Counted from the first letter of the stretch, positions 30,135 to 43,322 are shown. The stretch: DNA of 64,000 nucleotides from Charina bottae (GCA_023362775.1 JALMGJ010000003.1:176539774-176603773); one strand, 5' to 3'. Translations and numbers: made by a program. Notes: generated by a model from the sequence alone, not told the origin.

Positions 30135-31622
30135 GTCAAAATCATCAAGAACTGCCCTTTTGAAGCATTCCTTTTGGGATTTTTGGCCACTCTCCGCCTT
30201 CCCCACTTACAGAGTACAAAGAAGGCTGGAGCAAACTTCGACTTCATCCGGCAATGATGGAGGAAGAGCAGGAACTTTGGGGCAGGGAACGAATTGTTTC
30301 AGGACCTTGCTGGTCAGATAAGCCAACCTAGCACCCCAGACAAGATCCCTGGGCTGCCCCTTTCAGGTACTTCAGGAGCCTTTCTCAGCCCAATCGGGAA
30401 AGGCCTAGCTTTGAACCTGGCACGTTCTGCATGCAAAGCTTCTGCTGAACCCCTGAGCTCTTGTCCTGTACTGCCTTGAACATCAGGTCCAAATAAAGAA
30501 TAATCCATGAGAAACCTATTCTGGGCTGGGGAGGGGAAAGAAAGGGAGACTGAGCCATTCAAGACTCTCCCCCACACGTCAGAAAGGCTGGCTGGCTGGC
30601 TGGCTAGGCCAACCTTAATGTCGTAGGGAGGAAACCAAGCACCTTTGCACATTGGAACGGCTTACAATGACTTTTGTTGCTGATGGCGCATGTTTCGGTC
30701 TCCTTGTTAAATGTTGTTAAGCAGGAAACAGGTTTTGAGGCAACCGGGTCTTTGGGAGTTCAAGCTCCTGCCTCAAATGTTCTTACAAGATGCACAGTTG
30801 GCATCGACTTACAGGAAATATTTAATTAGAAACGGAAGGCCCTGGCTCCACTGACCTTGGATTTATACTTACTGCAGATGGCTTATTACAATGACTTTTG
30901 CCGAGAGTTTACATTGGTGATTTAGTTCTACCAACCCATGGAGAATGTGCAGAATTAAGGAAGATGCAAAGGGATGGTGGAGGTACCCCGGGCCAGGGCA
31001 AGGGAGCAGGAGGGAGGATCCTTGTAAAGGAGAAGGCTGTGGGTCAAAAAGGGAGGAGAGTGACATATTTATGAGTGCAGTATCAGTTGCCTGCACCGAT
31101 AAGCCATGGTCATTAAAGGAAGGAAAAGTCACCTTTGTGTGTATAAAATATGCACCACGCAGAGCTTGAAAAGAGTGGACAGGAAAGCATTGGGTAAATA
31201 AAGGATATCCCATGAAACATAATATGAAAATGAAATTACCTCACTAGGCAGGAAAACTGTCCATCCAAGTGGTGGAACTTAAGGGGAGGGGAACATTTCG
31301 CATTTTTATTTAATTTTTATTCTGCTTTCCAAGGAACTTCAGATGATATCCTGAATTCTCCCCCTTCTCTTTTTTAATTCAGGCTCAGGAGGCTCTATGA
31401 CTAATTCAAGCAATGGGCTTCTGCAGGGGAATCCAAAAAGGTCAAGCCAGCCGCTGTGATCATGCAGTCAAAGCCCTGGCCTTTTTTGACAGGCATCACA
31501 TGTAAAAAAGCGGTGGGACTTCAATCACATAGTTGCAGCTGCCATCTTGACTTGATCCCTTGATCCCAGGTCTCCTTAGTGCTAGTCCAACACTGTCTAC
31601 AATATACCACTCTTGCAGTTTC
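30135..31622. other. anonymous sequence
   Basis: Short GGCT tandem at about 30584-30606. No gene recognised. Confidence 0.5.
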
Positions 31623-31636
31623 TTCTATGCCATATA

Positions 31637-31972
31637 GGTAAATGTAAAGGTTCCCCCCGCACATTTGTGCAGTCGTGTCCGACTCTAGGGGCCGGTGCTC
31701 ATCTCCGTTTGTTAGCCGAAGAGCCAGCACTGTCCGAAGACGCTTTCACGGTCATGTGGCCGGCATGACGCACGTGGAACGCTGTTACCTTCCCACCAAA
31801 GTGGTACCTATTAATCTACTTGTATTAGCATGCTTTCAAATTGCTAGGTTGGAAAGAGCTGGGGCTAGTGCGGGAGCTCACTCCGTCACGCGGGGTTAGG
31901 GATTCGAACCTCCAAACTTGCGGTCTTCCGATCGACAAGCCTGGCGTCTTACCCGCTGAGCCACCACGCCCC
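31637..31972 (-). mobile_element. tRNA-derived SINE with BovB-like tail
   Basis: Reverse-strand copy of the family at 23349. B box GGTTCGAATCC appears as GGATTCGAACC at 31900-31910, and the A-box region as GCTGAGCCACCACGCC at the high end. The tail contains AGTCGTGTCCGACTCTAGGG. TSD of 14 bp with two mismatches, at 31623-31636 and 31973-31986. Confidence 0.9.
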
Positions 31973-31986
31973 TTCTGTGCCATACA

Positions 31987-32146
31987 ACCTTTTAATAAAG
32001 TCTTATATGAATTGAAATAATATTTCTCATATGATTGCTGTAATCTTTCACATAATAGTTTGATCTATCAACCTTTATCAATTGTTATTTGAGCACCATT
32101 CATAGAATCTGCAGAACAGTTATTGCAAATTAAATACAAACAAATC
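31987..32146. other. anonymous spacer
   Basis: AT-rich, nothing recognised. Confidence 0.5.
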
Positions 32147-32154
32147 ATATAGAC

Positions 32155-32492
32155 CAGAGCTTTCCAAACTGTGTGTCGTGACACAAAAGTGTGTCGCCAC
32201 ACACAGCGTGGTGTGTCGCCACACCACCCGGAAGCGGCGGCACGCGTGTGCATGGTGGCAGCGGCAGCCACTGCCGCCGCCGTGCACACGCACACCGCCG
32301 CATGCCCCCCATGCCACCGCACACCCCCGTGCCACTGCCGTGCACGCCTGCGCCGCCGCACGCCCCCCCGCACCGCCGCCGTGCACGCGTGCGCCGCCGC
32401 ACACCCTCTTGTGTCGCCACCGCGTGTGCGCCTCCCTGCGCCGCCACACCGCCGCTGGCATGTCGCCAGCGGCGGTACTTTGGAAAGCCCTA
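32155..32492 (+). mobile_element. non-autonomous hAT (Buster/SPIN-like), GC-rich copy 3
   Basis: Left end CAGAGCTTTCCAAACTGTGT, right end CTTTGGAAAGCCCTA, perfect TSD ATATAGAC (32147-32154, 32493-32500). GTGTGTCG motifs near the left end; the interior is made of GCCGCCGCAC-type CpG-rich repeats. Overlapping Arg/Ala/His-rich frames on both strands result from base composition, not genes. Confidence 0.93.
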
Positions 32493-32500
32493 ATATAGAC

Positions 32501-33439
32501 AAATAATCTTTTCATTTTCCTTTTTTTACTGGCCTAGCCAGTATCCTGCTGCCCACAACTCTGATTTTTTCCATCCAAATCACATATAATTTTCAAGTGT
32601 TCTTTAATTCCTACAAGATATCAGGTCTCCTAAATTTCAGACAGTTTACTAGGCAAGGATTTCCCACATTTTAAATCATCATCTTAGAATAATCTGTCAG
32701 TGGTAGATTCCACTGTATTTCTACTTCTAATTTTTGTGTTTCCATCACATTGGCATGAAATGGCCTACTATCCTACTATTATCCTACTAAAACTGTTCTC
32801 AATTCTTTAGCCTATTTAAAGGGGTTTAGTTATTTTAACAAAAGCTTCAGAATCTATCTATTCACTGGTCACATGTTCTCCCCTTTCCTTGCCCTTGCTG
32901 TGGGCTGCACCCTCTGTGCATCTAGTAATGCAAAACAGTGCCTCAAATGCAAAACCTCTAAAAATGAGAGGAAAGAAATGGTGAACAAAACGAATGGCAC
33001 TTTGTTTTCATTCCATTAATTTTTCCTCAGTTTTTCATCATTAGAAATGAATGAAACAAATTGGATTTTTAAAATTGATTTCTAAAACAAACACACACAT
33101 CTACTGCATGAATCTGTCATGTTCTTAGTGGCAGAGCAATGTAGATTCTTAGTTCCAGAATCTATAGAATTTTCCCGGGTTGTCTTTGAAATAAAATAGC
33201 AGAATCACTTGCATAGTAAGATGGGCGGTGTATAAATTTGATAAAATAAATAAACAAATAAACAAACCAGCATGCAATTGGCTTATTTCTGCTGTGCTGC
33301 CAGAGGGCGGGTGCCCCAATAGCTCTTGTCACTCAAGACAGTTTCGAGCTAAAAGAGGATCAGGCTATGTGCTAATGGTTTGCATTAGCAAAACTGTTAA
33401 GTTAATTGGTTCACTGCTGAACTCAAGAGGGATTTAATT
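32501..33439. other. anonymous sequence with LINE tail remnant
   Basis: About 33220-33266 (GATGGGCGGTGTATAAAT then (AAATA)n) is an L2-group 3' tail. The rest is unrecognised. Confidence 0.5.
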
Positions 33440-33527
33440 AATAAGAGTATTAATTAAAATTAATGTATAAGATGTTTACTCTTAGGTTCAAACGTCTCAT
33501 ACATTAATTTTACTTAATACTCTTATT
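33440..33527. repeat. 38-bp inverted repeat with 12-nt loop
   Basis: Arms 33440-33477 and 33490-33527 pair along 38 positions with three mismatches. The loop is ACTCTTAGGTTC. The size and shape resemble a microRNA precursor, but a small palindromic MITE is equally possible. Confidence 0.9.
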
Positions 33528-34082
33528 CTTTTGAATGGAACCCTATTTTTTTAAAAAAAATCTATTTAGAGTGTCTTCAGTTTCCCATCTCTTTCAAGAA
33601 ACAGACACTGGATTATTTTGGAAATATATATTTAATTAATATTGTAGATTCAAGAAATTGGGCATAGGGATTTAGAATATGAGATACTCCTCTAGCTGAT
33701 CTCTGAACCCTACAATTAATAACTGCAGGGCTTCACATCATAAAACCACTGTACATGACTCAGAGCCATATGTTACTGGTGGCAATTTCTGTAGAGGGAG
33801 ACCAGCAAACAGGCCAGGATGGAAGCAGGATTACCACCCCCTCTCATGGCGCATGATTTCTGCCTGGTTAGGAAAGGGGTCATGGGTAGGACAATATAAG
33901 GAAGGTCATGCAGAGCCACTGAAGCCATAATTCCATGGGCTGATTTCATTCTCTTTTCTGACAAGAGTCATCCCTTAGTTTCCATGGAAATTTCTGAGCA
34001 CAAGGTTAAGTAGTTTTTTCTGAAAGAAATGTTCTTAAATAGGCCAACATGCACTTGATGCTGAAGACTACCTGTCAGAGGT
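33528..34082. other. anonymous sequence
   Basis: Nothing recognised. Confidence 0.5.
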
Positions 34083-34161
<79 letters not shown>

Positions 34162-34218
34162 GCAGATGCAGATGCAGATGCAGATGCAGATGCAGATGCA
34201 GATGCAGATGCAGATGCA
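34083..34218 (+). repeat. compound microsatellite (GATA)n-(GATGCA)10
   Basis: About 19 GATA units to 34158, then ten exact GATGCA units. Frames rich in Ile/Tyr/Ser or Leu/His here are repeat products. Confidence 0.97.
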
Positions 34219-34827
34219 TATCATGCATACTGAATTGCCTCCCTTTCCTAGATAATTATTGGCACTATTCCTCTGCTGCGCTTTGGCCACAAATTGGTAG
34301 CTTGAATAAAACTAAAGTAGTAAAAACAAAAACAAAACTCCAGATACACCATGTCAGGAGATGATCGAAACAGGAACAGAGTAAGACAGCCAGGATTCTC
34401 CTATGAAACCAGCTTGAGGAAATTTTACCCACCAAACTGAGCAACCACATTGGACTGAACAACAAACCTCAAGTACCACAATTGTACAGAATAAATTAAA
34501 ACAGAAGAGGGGAAATGTAAAGACAAGGAAATGTCTAGACAAGTAAAACAATTGTAAGTCACTATAAGTCATTGCAAGTCAGTCAATAATTATTAACAAC
34601 AATTTTATGCACAATTTCCGGGGCCTGTGCTTCACTGAACACAAATCGAATAAACATGCAAAGAACTAAACTGCATACTAATATATTAGCATGGGACCAC
34701 AATAAAGTTCATTTTTTGGATATACGGTATTCCTGGAGGAAGAAGAACAATTTTGTCTTGTTTCATCCTAGTAGTCTCCCATCTACAGATCATTTATACC
34801 ATAGATAAACTTACAGGTATGCGCAAC
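34219..34827. other. anonymous sequence
   Basis: Nothing recognised. Confidence 0.5.
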
Positions 34828-34835
34828 CCATAAGG

Positions 34836-35128
34836 CAGTGCTTTCCAAACTCCCGCGTTGGCAACACACCAACGGCGTGGGTGGGGGCGTGGGGGGTGCG
34901 TGTGGCGGCAGCGTGCACGGCGGCAGCGGCAGCAGCGGCCTCATGTTTTGCGCTAAAACTCGGAAGCACTGATGGCGCACCGCTGCTATCACTGCTGCCG
35001 CCGCCACTGCACGCACCACCAACATTGCCACGCGCGCTGCCGCAGGGGTGGCAGCGACGCGCCATCAGCACTTCCGAGTTTTGTCGCGACACACTAATGT
35101 GTCGCGACACACTGTTTCGAAAGCTATG
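34836..35128 (-). mobile_element. non-autonomous hAT (Buster/SPIN-like), GC-rich copy 4
   Basis: CAGTGCTTTCCAAACTCCCG ... CTGTTTCGAAAGCTATG, with perfect TSD CCATAAGG (34828-34835, 35129-35136). The GTCGCGACACA palindrome, found near the left end of other copies, is near the right end here, giving reverse orientation. Interior is GC-rich with GCCGCC/GGCAGC triplets. Confidence 0.93.
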
Positions 35129-35136
35129 CCATAAGG

Positions 35137-36335
35137 AGATGAGTTGTATATTCTTATGTCTGTTATATGGTAGTTACGCTGGATGGAAGATTATGATACA
35201 ACATGTCTTGAAGGCACTGGTATACTTGATTTAGGAAAGAAGATCTTCTGTGGCTGACAATGGCCATAGAAAATATGAATGTTCATAAAGCAATTCATTG
35301 CAAGGCTCTTGAAGACTAACTAGTAGACTTGTCTAAACCTTTTGAAGTGTAGCCAGCTTGACTGTCACCACTGAGCAAATCACAATTCTATCTGAGCATA
35401 CACAAACAAGAACATAAAAGGTGACCATGCAAATGACTCAAGTGCCTACTCCAGTAATCTTAGAAAGAGAACAATAGAGCCTGAACCTCTTATCCTTGTC
35501 AAGAAAGAAGATAAACCTAGTAGCAGAGAGGATGACAAGCAAAAGAAATCCTTGCTCTCAAGCTTCATCGGGAGAATAAGAAGAAGTTGATGATTAATGT
35601 CAGTTGGTGCAGTCCAGCTCTGCTGAGCTTTGCCATTGCTGTTAGTAGAGAAAGGTCTGCATCTACTCTGGAAGAGCATCAGACCACGAGGGCACCGAAT
35701 TATACAAGTTGAAGCCCAGCTCTTTTAGTGGACAATTCATGGCTTCGATCCAGCCACACCTTTGGAAACCAGTTCCAAAATGGAACGCTTCTTCTTTGTA
35801 GAAACATTTTTACCCTTTGCCTTCCCCCCCACCAATTTGCATATTAAGCATTTGTGTGTGGTCATTCAAGATTACAAATAAAGAGCAAGATAATGAGCAA
35901 TTACAAATCTGCAACACTGAAACTGCCTAAAACAAGAGAGTAATGCACGGTGCATAACATCAAAAACATTGAAGTCAGTATTTTATTGGAGCATCCTTCA
36001 GGATATGCCTGTGAAAACAGCTATGGAAAGTAACACCCCTGCAGACATTTTTTAAAGCAAATACATTGCTAAATTCCTAAGCTTTAATCCTGCTTAAAGT
36101 CAATTCTGACTAATTCCCATTTTATCTATTTGACTAATAGACAAAGAAACGGAAAAATGTAGGAAAGTAATGGTAGGAACATACCATCATTAAATAATCA
36201 AACAGGCCATCCTCATGTCCTGTAATCATGGCATGAACATGCCCTGGTGACCATTTCTTATGCAATAATCTCATATTGTTGCTTTTGACTCTTCACAGGC
36301 CATACTTGAGACAACTTAAAGTTGTCCTTTTTTTC
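35137..36335. other. anonymous sequence
   Basis: Nothing recognised. Confidence 0.5.
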
Positions 36336-36507
36336 TGCCTTTAAGTCAGTGTTGACTTCTGGAGACTGCCTGAATTAGTCCCTGAGGTTTTCTTGGCAAG
36401 ATTTAAGAAGTGGTTTGCCATTGCCTTCTTCCTAAGGCTAAGAGAGAGAGACTGGCCCAAAGTCACCCAGTTGGCTTAGTACTTAAGGCAAGACTAGAAT
36501 TCATGGC
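36336..36507 (-). mobile_element. tRNA-derived SINE fragment, BovB-like tail
   Basis: On the minus strand: GACTTTGGGCCAGTCTCTCT, then AATGGCAAACCACTTCTTAA, TTGCCAAGAAAACCTCAGGG and AGTCAACACTGACTTAAAGG. The head is diverged and partly missing. Confidence 0.7.
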
Positions 36508-39500
36508 CATTTTGGAGTGACCAGACACTTAAATTCTGCAGAGGCATCTACCTATATTATGCCTGGCCCATACTTTCCAAAGTACTTACTGGGTCTTTTG
36601 TTTGCTTCTTATAAACATGAAAGAGTGCAAGACCTGATTTTTAAAAATGAGGTCTGCCAGTTGTGTATTGTCAGTTCTCTCACCACTGCTGAGGTCTTCC
36701 ACTGCTTCTACCAAAAGGGAGCTTTGCTTTTTACTGTTTTAATGACTTGGGGGCATAATTTTGCTGCTCCATTCCAGTTCCATCACCATCTTCAGATTCC
36801 TTTTGGGTGCTGCTGACCACAAGGACAGAAATGGAAGCAGTGTCATTCCCTTCTAGCAATAGTCAAGGGTAGAGCTCACTTGTTATGTAGCTCCCTTCTG
36901 CTACTCCTTGGACCCCTTATCGAGGTCTGTACCTGTCAGCCAAGCTATTTTTGGACATGGGTTTAGTGCTGCTTCAAAAGAACACTAGAGCCACGTTTGG
37001 AAATAGGTCAACTGACAGGTTGGAGGGCTGGAGTTTGAAAACTATTGGCCAATTTCATAGATGGTTAAACATGCCATTCACGCACCTACTCATAATTGCC
37101 CCGCCTATTTAGGAAGAGTGATTTGGCAGGCAATAATTGGTAAGGGGAGAAACAAAGTTGGGGCAATCCATCAGTCACTTTCCTTAACTTATTGTTCATT
37201 AAGTGAAGGGAACACCAGTCGCTGGCCTCATTACTGTGGCAGAACAGGGTTTGGCAATCAGGGCAGCAAGTTTTATGTACTTAATCATCTTACCCAAAGG
37301 AAAAGGCAGTCTTCAGACGGTCACATGTGTTATTTCTGTTTTCTTCAAAATGTCGGAACAGGTCATCCTTCCCCACATACAGATCCAACTCTGATAGGGT
37401 TGAAACAGCAATGACAGAGGAATACATAAAAGGACAGAGGACAAAAGTTAATTTATATAGTTAATCTCTACTAAAGTTTTAAGCTTTTAAGAACATGGTC
37501 ATTTAAAGTCCAGAGTAAATTAGCATCTTTGGGTTCATATAGCCTACTGTGGCAAGCATATGGAGCCAGGGAGATTTGCTTCTTATTTTGGCTTCTTTTT
37601 TTTTTTCTTCCTACGGAGAGGTTACTATTGTTCAATATATTTAATAAGGTTTTCATTCCTAAGAAGCTTTCCCTCATCTGCTCTGTTGTTTACTCAGGAG
37701 ACTTTGTGAACTATCATTTTATAACCATAATTGCTACAGTTTTTCAACCTGTTTATAGCTAAATACGTTTGTGGAACACTTCACCTTACTGGACTCTGCT
37801 TCATTCATTTTGCTAGCAGATTATACCAGATGTTTTGCCAAACCATTTTTCTTACCTAATTTCTCTGTTGATTAGAAAAGGATCAAAACGTCACTGCACA
37901 AAAAGAAGAGACACAAAACAAAGTCATCAGCAATCAATAGCAAAGCTCTTACTTAAAAGTTGCTCAGAGGACACTCGAGCAAACAAACCAAAGCTTTCAG
38001 AAAAGAAACAAAATAATCTCTCCTTTTTAACTCCAATTATTTAGTTACAGCAGTATTTGAAATTTGGTTGCTACCCACTTCTTTTTCCCTAGAATGACAG
38101 AGAAAGCAAGCGGAGGATCAAATGGATTAGACACTGAGCAAAGCACTTTGGGGACGGAAGATGTTTGAAGCCAAACCACAGACCACATTTGTCAAGCTCT
38201 TAAGAAATAAAAATGAAGGATCAAAGCAGGAGCCCTTGACAAATATTAACATTTGTCACCTACTATTACTTTTGATGTACTTCTTTTTGAATTTGATAAA
38301 GGCAGCCAAGTTCTACAAGAAAGAATCTTTGCACCTTCAGAAAAATAATATAACAGCAATATCACTAAAACAAGGAATCTAAAATGAAGATAAGGAACTC
38401 TGAAAACTCCCCCACCCCAAATTAAGCCATTGATTCATAAGGTTGAGGTAAAGCCATCTCCCTGAGTCTACAGCTATCCAAATGTATGGGATTTGAAGTA
38501 CAGCAAATCTGAAAGGGAATGGGTTGAGAATGACCAACATAAAGTATCTCAATATTATCTCAGTAAAATTATTTTGTTTAATATTTATTTTGTTATTTTC
38601 TAACTCTCCAATATCTTGTTTAATTAATAACAATGCAACCTTATGCACTTCTACTCAGAAATAAATTCCAAAGAGTTCGAAGAGACTCTTTCTTTATATG
38701 CATGTATAAGATTATAGCCTAGCAGTGCAATCATAGAGACAAAATACAAATTACTCAATTTCATACACGGGGCGTAGCTGATTTTAAGAGATGTTTTGTG
38801 GATGCACTATCAGGACTACCGTGTGTGACTTGGGAAGGCTTAAACTTTTCCCATCTGAATTTCTCACAGAGTTTCCATGCTGTGGGAGGTCATTTTTCTG
38901 CTTTTAACCTCAAGGGAGGGAACTTATAAATTAAGCAGTTTAGGAAAGGACAGGGTAGGGCTGCCCCCAACCCATTCACAGACCTGATCCAGATTGGATC
39001 TCCACAAGCAACCCCTGCATTAATAAAATCTTTAGAGTAAATGTACACTCTGTGAATTAAAAATTCCCAAGTAAGTATACTAGGATTAAATGCAGCATTC
39101 AAATACAGAGCTGTTAATCTGATTAATAAATATATTTTGACCACATCATAAATACATTCATTCTCAAGTAAATGTTTTGATAATACTCCTTTTTCTGCTT
39201 ATCACACATGTGATGTTTAATAATTGTGCTACAGCAATTTTATTGTAGCCCTGCTTATCACACCATTCATATATCCAATACCTATGCTGAGCATCTACAT
39301 GTGAATATCTTCTTTTATCTAATATTCTGAGCACCTGAATGCTACAGGCATTCTGCAAGACAGTTAGATCAATGAATTTACAGTATTTTGCACTTTACAG
39401 AAGATTGTGTGTATTATAGCCAGCAAGCTTAGAATCGAGATTGGCATCCTTTTTTAAGAAAAAAATATTTTAAGATGCACAGTTCTCTCTGTTTCTAAGC

Positions 39501-41239
39501 TGAAAAGCTAAAAGAAAGATTCAAAGACAAATAATTGTGACTGGTTTTATTTCAGTCAATTGTGTATTTCTTGTCCCGGCAGACTAAATATGAGACAGAA
39601 AGACAGATAATTTCTAGGCTCAGAGATGTGCCGAAGTCTCAACCGGCCGGGCGCCAGTTCTATTTTCCTCACCCCCTCAATCAGGTAGTTTTCAAGCCCA
39701 TGCTGACATCCAGAGCAGCAGAAATCCAATTAGGAGACTGGGCTCAGCTGCTTGTTTTATGAGCAACTTGATCCATACTGAAAGATTTACAATACATGGT
39801 CTAGGTCCGAGGCATCGCTCTGCATTTGGTGAGATGCATAATGGCAACAATAGCTCAGCCTCAATTTAAGAAATCAAGTCATTGTCAAGTGTGGTAAATC
39901 ATCTTTAAAACAAACACTCTTAAAGTTTCAAGATAAAGTTCATTCCCTTGTAATGATGTGGTAAGATGGAATGCCATGAGGAACTGGGCAGGGATTCAAA
40001 GCAGTAAAATCACGTTAGGTAAGATATAGCGGCCTCTTGTTGATGGGATTTCAGAGAATGTTGGCACCAGGATGACATGCCAGATTATCCTTAACGGGAC
40101 AAGTGTGTCCAATACATATTCTCACCTTCCCGTTTGAAAAACCTAACAATATAGCCTTGCGGCTTCCCTAACCTTTCACTGCAGAATTAAATTGTGGAGC
40201 AGGGACTAATGAGGGCTGACCTGAGTTGGCTGGATACAATGGGTGTACAGTTGCATAAAAGGGAAGACTGAGGCACTCTACTAATTGTAACACGGTTTCA
40301 CATGCTGCTAGCACATTTTGAGCTGCTTTTGATGGCATTTGGAGGAGAATTACCCCTTCCAAGCCTATCTTAACTTGAAAGAACAGAACCTGTTAGATTT
40401 CAAGTCAGTGCAACATGTGCTATTGCTGAAATCTTCATCATTATCTAGTGGAATAGATATTTCAACAATGTGTTACAGTAGGTATGTGCAGGAAAACTTG
40501 AGTAGTATCATCAGGACTTTCAGAAGTATCCACAAGGGATATTTTGTTGTTGTTCTTGGCATTTCAGATTTAAAAAAAAAGGGGGGGGGGCTTAAATTCT
40601 ACAGTGATGTCCAACCATATTGCCTTTTTTGACCCCTCTCTGTGGACTCACTGCGTCTTGGACACGGCTATTTTCTTTTGTGAAGTGTTTGAAGACATGA
40701 TTTGGAGTGCTGCTACTGTAATGAATCAAATCATTAAAGCAGTGTGTCTTTAATGCATCTTTTAAAGCAGCTGTATTTTTTTTCAGGCTCATGGAGAAGC
40801 CTGAAAAAAGCATGCCTGTTTCAACTGAACAGCACAGCGATACTGTGCAGTGCTCATGCCCATGTGAGCTCCAAAACACTTCTTCTTAATCACGTTTGTG
40901 CACAGCCCTAGTGATAGTAATCAAAGCAAATGATCCTGCTATTATTATTAAAATTGCCAATGTTTGCAATATCTCTGGCCAGTTAAACAGTTCTCCTTAA
41001 AACCCCTTTTTAACAAAGGAAGCATCTTACTTTTTCTGAAAGACAAAGTATTGCAATGTTTTCAAATGGAAAATATTTTTCCAATATGATAGGAAACAAT
41101 TGTTAACAACTCTTCTTCAATACTTTGGTTGTTGTATTCATTTGGGTAGGTTCACTGACGCAACGATACAAACAGGTGTTTGTATTGCATATGATCCAAT
41201 GCTAGAGTATTCCAACTGGGTCCAACATTTTTCCATATT
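36508..41239. other. anonymous sequence
   Basis: The longest unexplained stretch. About 38628-38722 faintly resembles a short dispersed squamate repeat type (TTATGCACTTCTACTCAGAA). A10/G10 homopolymers lie at about 40570-40590. About 39560-39840 is repeat-free, mixed-composition sequence with CCAATTAGG and is a weak conserved-element candidate. No exon supported. Confidence 0.45.
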
Positions 41240-41935
41240 TCATCTCTCCATCTCATAGGTGATCGATCTTGCAAGTACATAACTTTGTAGAGCCACCAGT
41301 ATGTGGTCTTTCAAGCCTCTCTGTTGCCTTACATGTGTATGACATGTCCTGCCCATTTGTACAGTATTTTCATTTTTGTGCCACTTTGATGACATCTTTA
41401 AGGTTAGTTGTGCAGCAAATTTGTGCATTTCAGATTTGGTCTCTGAGGACATCTTAACACTTACCTTTCCATTACACACTGTGTTAATCACAGCTTCTCC
41501 ACTTCCTGCTTTCTTAGGTTCCACCCTTCGCAGCCATAGGCCATTGCTGGTTTAACTATGGTGCTGATGGTGTTCATTCTCACTTTGGTGTTCTTCATCT
41601 GTTGGAAGATTGGTTTTATGTGGTTAAAGCTGAACATGGGCTGTTATTCAGCATGATACCTCTCGGTCAACTGTATGCGTGGCATCGATCTCTTGGCCAA
41701 GGTAGATGTAAGAATTTACATTCTCTATTGGCTCATCATCTGGTTTCGTTTCATGGCCTGGGCAGAACTGGTTTTGCAAGCTTTGGGTCTTTTTCTGTTG
41801 ATTTTCAGGCTGGCTGCTCTGCTTGCCATATTGAGCTGGTGGGAACACGGTTTGGCTGTTTGGACACAGTGGCTGATCTCTTCTCCCACCCCCGTTTTCC
41901 TGGGTCTTCAATTTTAGGTTTTCTCCCGTCATTAC
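41240..41935 (-). mobile_element. old RTE-type LINE fragment
   Basis: Minus-strand pieces in shifting frames include ENVNSYIYLGQEID, which resembles the RTE block near the end of the RT palm. A later patch reads like the KWAGHV-type C-terminal motif, and ITYEMER matches the region between them. Multiple frameshifts; long inactive. It is unlike BovB in sequence. Confidence 0.6.
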
Positions 41936-42915
41936 TGAATTCTGTCCTAGCCAGCACCAGATTTTCTTTTCTTTTCTCCTTCAAAAGTCTCTATATCAGG
42001 ACACCTTCCTTGTGATATCACTTAGCCCTACCTTTGAATCTCAGACTTTGCCAACCTGGCAGTCCAATCCACAGGAAGATTTTTCTTCCTCTGTAACATG
42101 GCACATCACTTTCCGGTCATTATGCAGGAATAGGATACAATATTATTGGTGCTACTTTTGGTCTCGTGTGAATGAAGCGCTAAGATTTTTCTTTTAAATT
42201 TGAAAAGGCCTCTATACATAATAGAAATTTAACCTGATTTGTGACCCCGGTGCTTATAATTTCTAAATACTGAAATAAAGCCAATGTGATTGTGTTCTTA
42301 AAGACCTCTCTTTTTGTTCAGATTCCCTTTATTAATATTTGGCTGATTCTGGGTGTAATCTTGTGCAAGCTTGCTTCCAAGTCAACATACAGGTGATTTT
42401 GAATGAGTTCTTTATCTATATTTTTCTTATGGAAAAGCTAAAAGGAAAGCAGTAGAGTAAGTGCTTAGGGCATACTGGTGGTTAAAACTGGTTGTACAGG
42501 TTTTATCTGTCTGCCCCAGCACAATGTTGCCCTTGTAAAACTTTGCACTATAATAGGTGGACTTGCACTGCCCTCGTAGTGTTAAGTTCATTTTCTGGGC
42601 AGCCCATCAAAATGGTTTCCTAGAGATTGTAAATAAATAAATAAATACATAAATAAAATGGAGCTCTAAGAAGACGTGACTCAAGATTGTTCTCTTCAAG
42701 GGAAGGCAGGGAACGTAATCATAAAAGTGCTCAGAATAAGCAAATAGCTTGAAGGAAGTATCTGAATATTTGCTTCCTACCTACACAGAGAGAATAAAGT
42801 AACAACTGAGCTAAAAGATTATTTTCCATTTTTAAAAAAATGGTTTATAATAGGAGAGCTGTGAATTGACTAAAATGATTGTCATCCAATATACTACCTA
42901 CAGATCTTGCTTATA
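41936..42915. other. anonymous sequence
   Basis: Short (AAAT)n at about 42630-42657. Nothing else recognised. Confidence 0.5.
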
Positions 42916-43141
42916 CAGGTAGTCCTCGTTTAGTGATCACCGTTGGGACTGGCAACTCGGTCATTAAGCAAAGCGGTTGCTAAGTGAAACCGTGAGTTGA
43001 ATTATCTTACTTCAGCTTTCATTTGCTTTACAGACCTGTGAAGGTTGTAAATGCAAGGATTGGTCGCAAAGTTATTTTTTCATCACCATTGCAACTGTGA
43101 ACGGTTGCTAAAGGAGGCAGATGCTAAATGAGGACTACCTG
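42916..43141 (+). mobile_element. Tigger-like (Tc1/mariner) MITE, copy 1
   Basis: TIRs CAGGTAGTCCTCG / TGAGGACTACCTG flanked by TA on both sides, as expected for Tc1/mariner. Non-coding, 226 bp, an internally deleted relative of 62620-63025. Confidence 0.85.
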
Positions 43142-43143
43142 TA

Positions 43144-43322
43144 GTGTAAAAGACAAGGTTCCTATTTTATACATTGTGAATGTGATTTTTATTCTTAAAA
43201 AAAATCTTGGAAGATTTATTTATTTATTTATTTATTTGAAAATTGGCTTCCCATATTTTGATGTAAATAAAGTAGTTCACTCTACTGATTAAAATACATT
43301 CTGTTCTAATTCACACGGGTGG
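43144..43322. other. anonymous spacer
   Basis: AT-rich, with a (TTTA)n run near 43216-43237. Confidence 0.5.

Noticed and set aside
32068..32515. Five or more overlapping 100-144-codon frames on both strands
   Set aside because: They lie in the CpG-rich interior of a non-autonomous hAT element, where stops are rare because of base composition.
34159..34218. Regular 6-bp repeats, considered as a CRISPR-like array
   Set aside because: There are no spacers or cas genes; this is a plain microsatellite in a eukaryotic genome.
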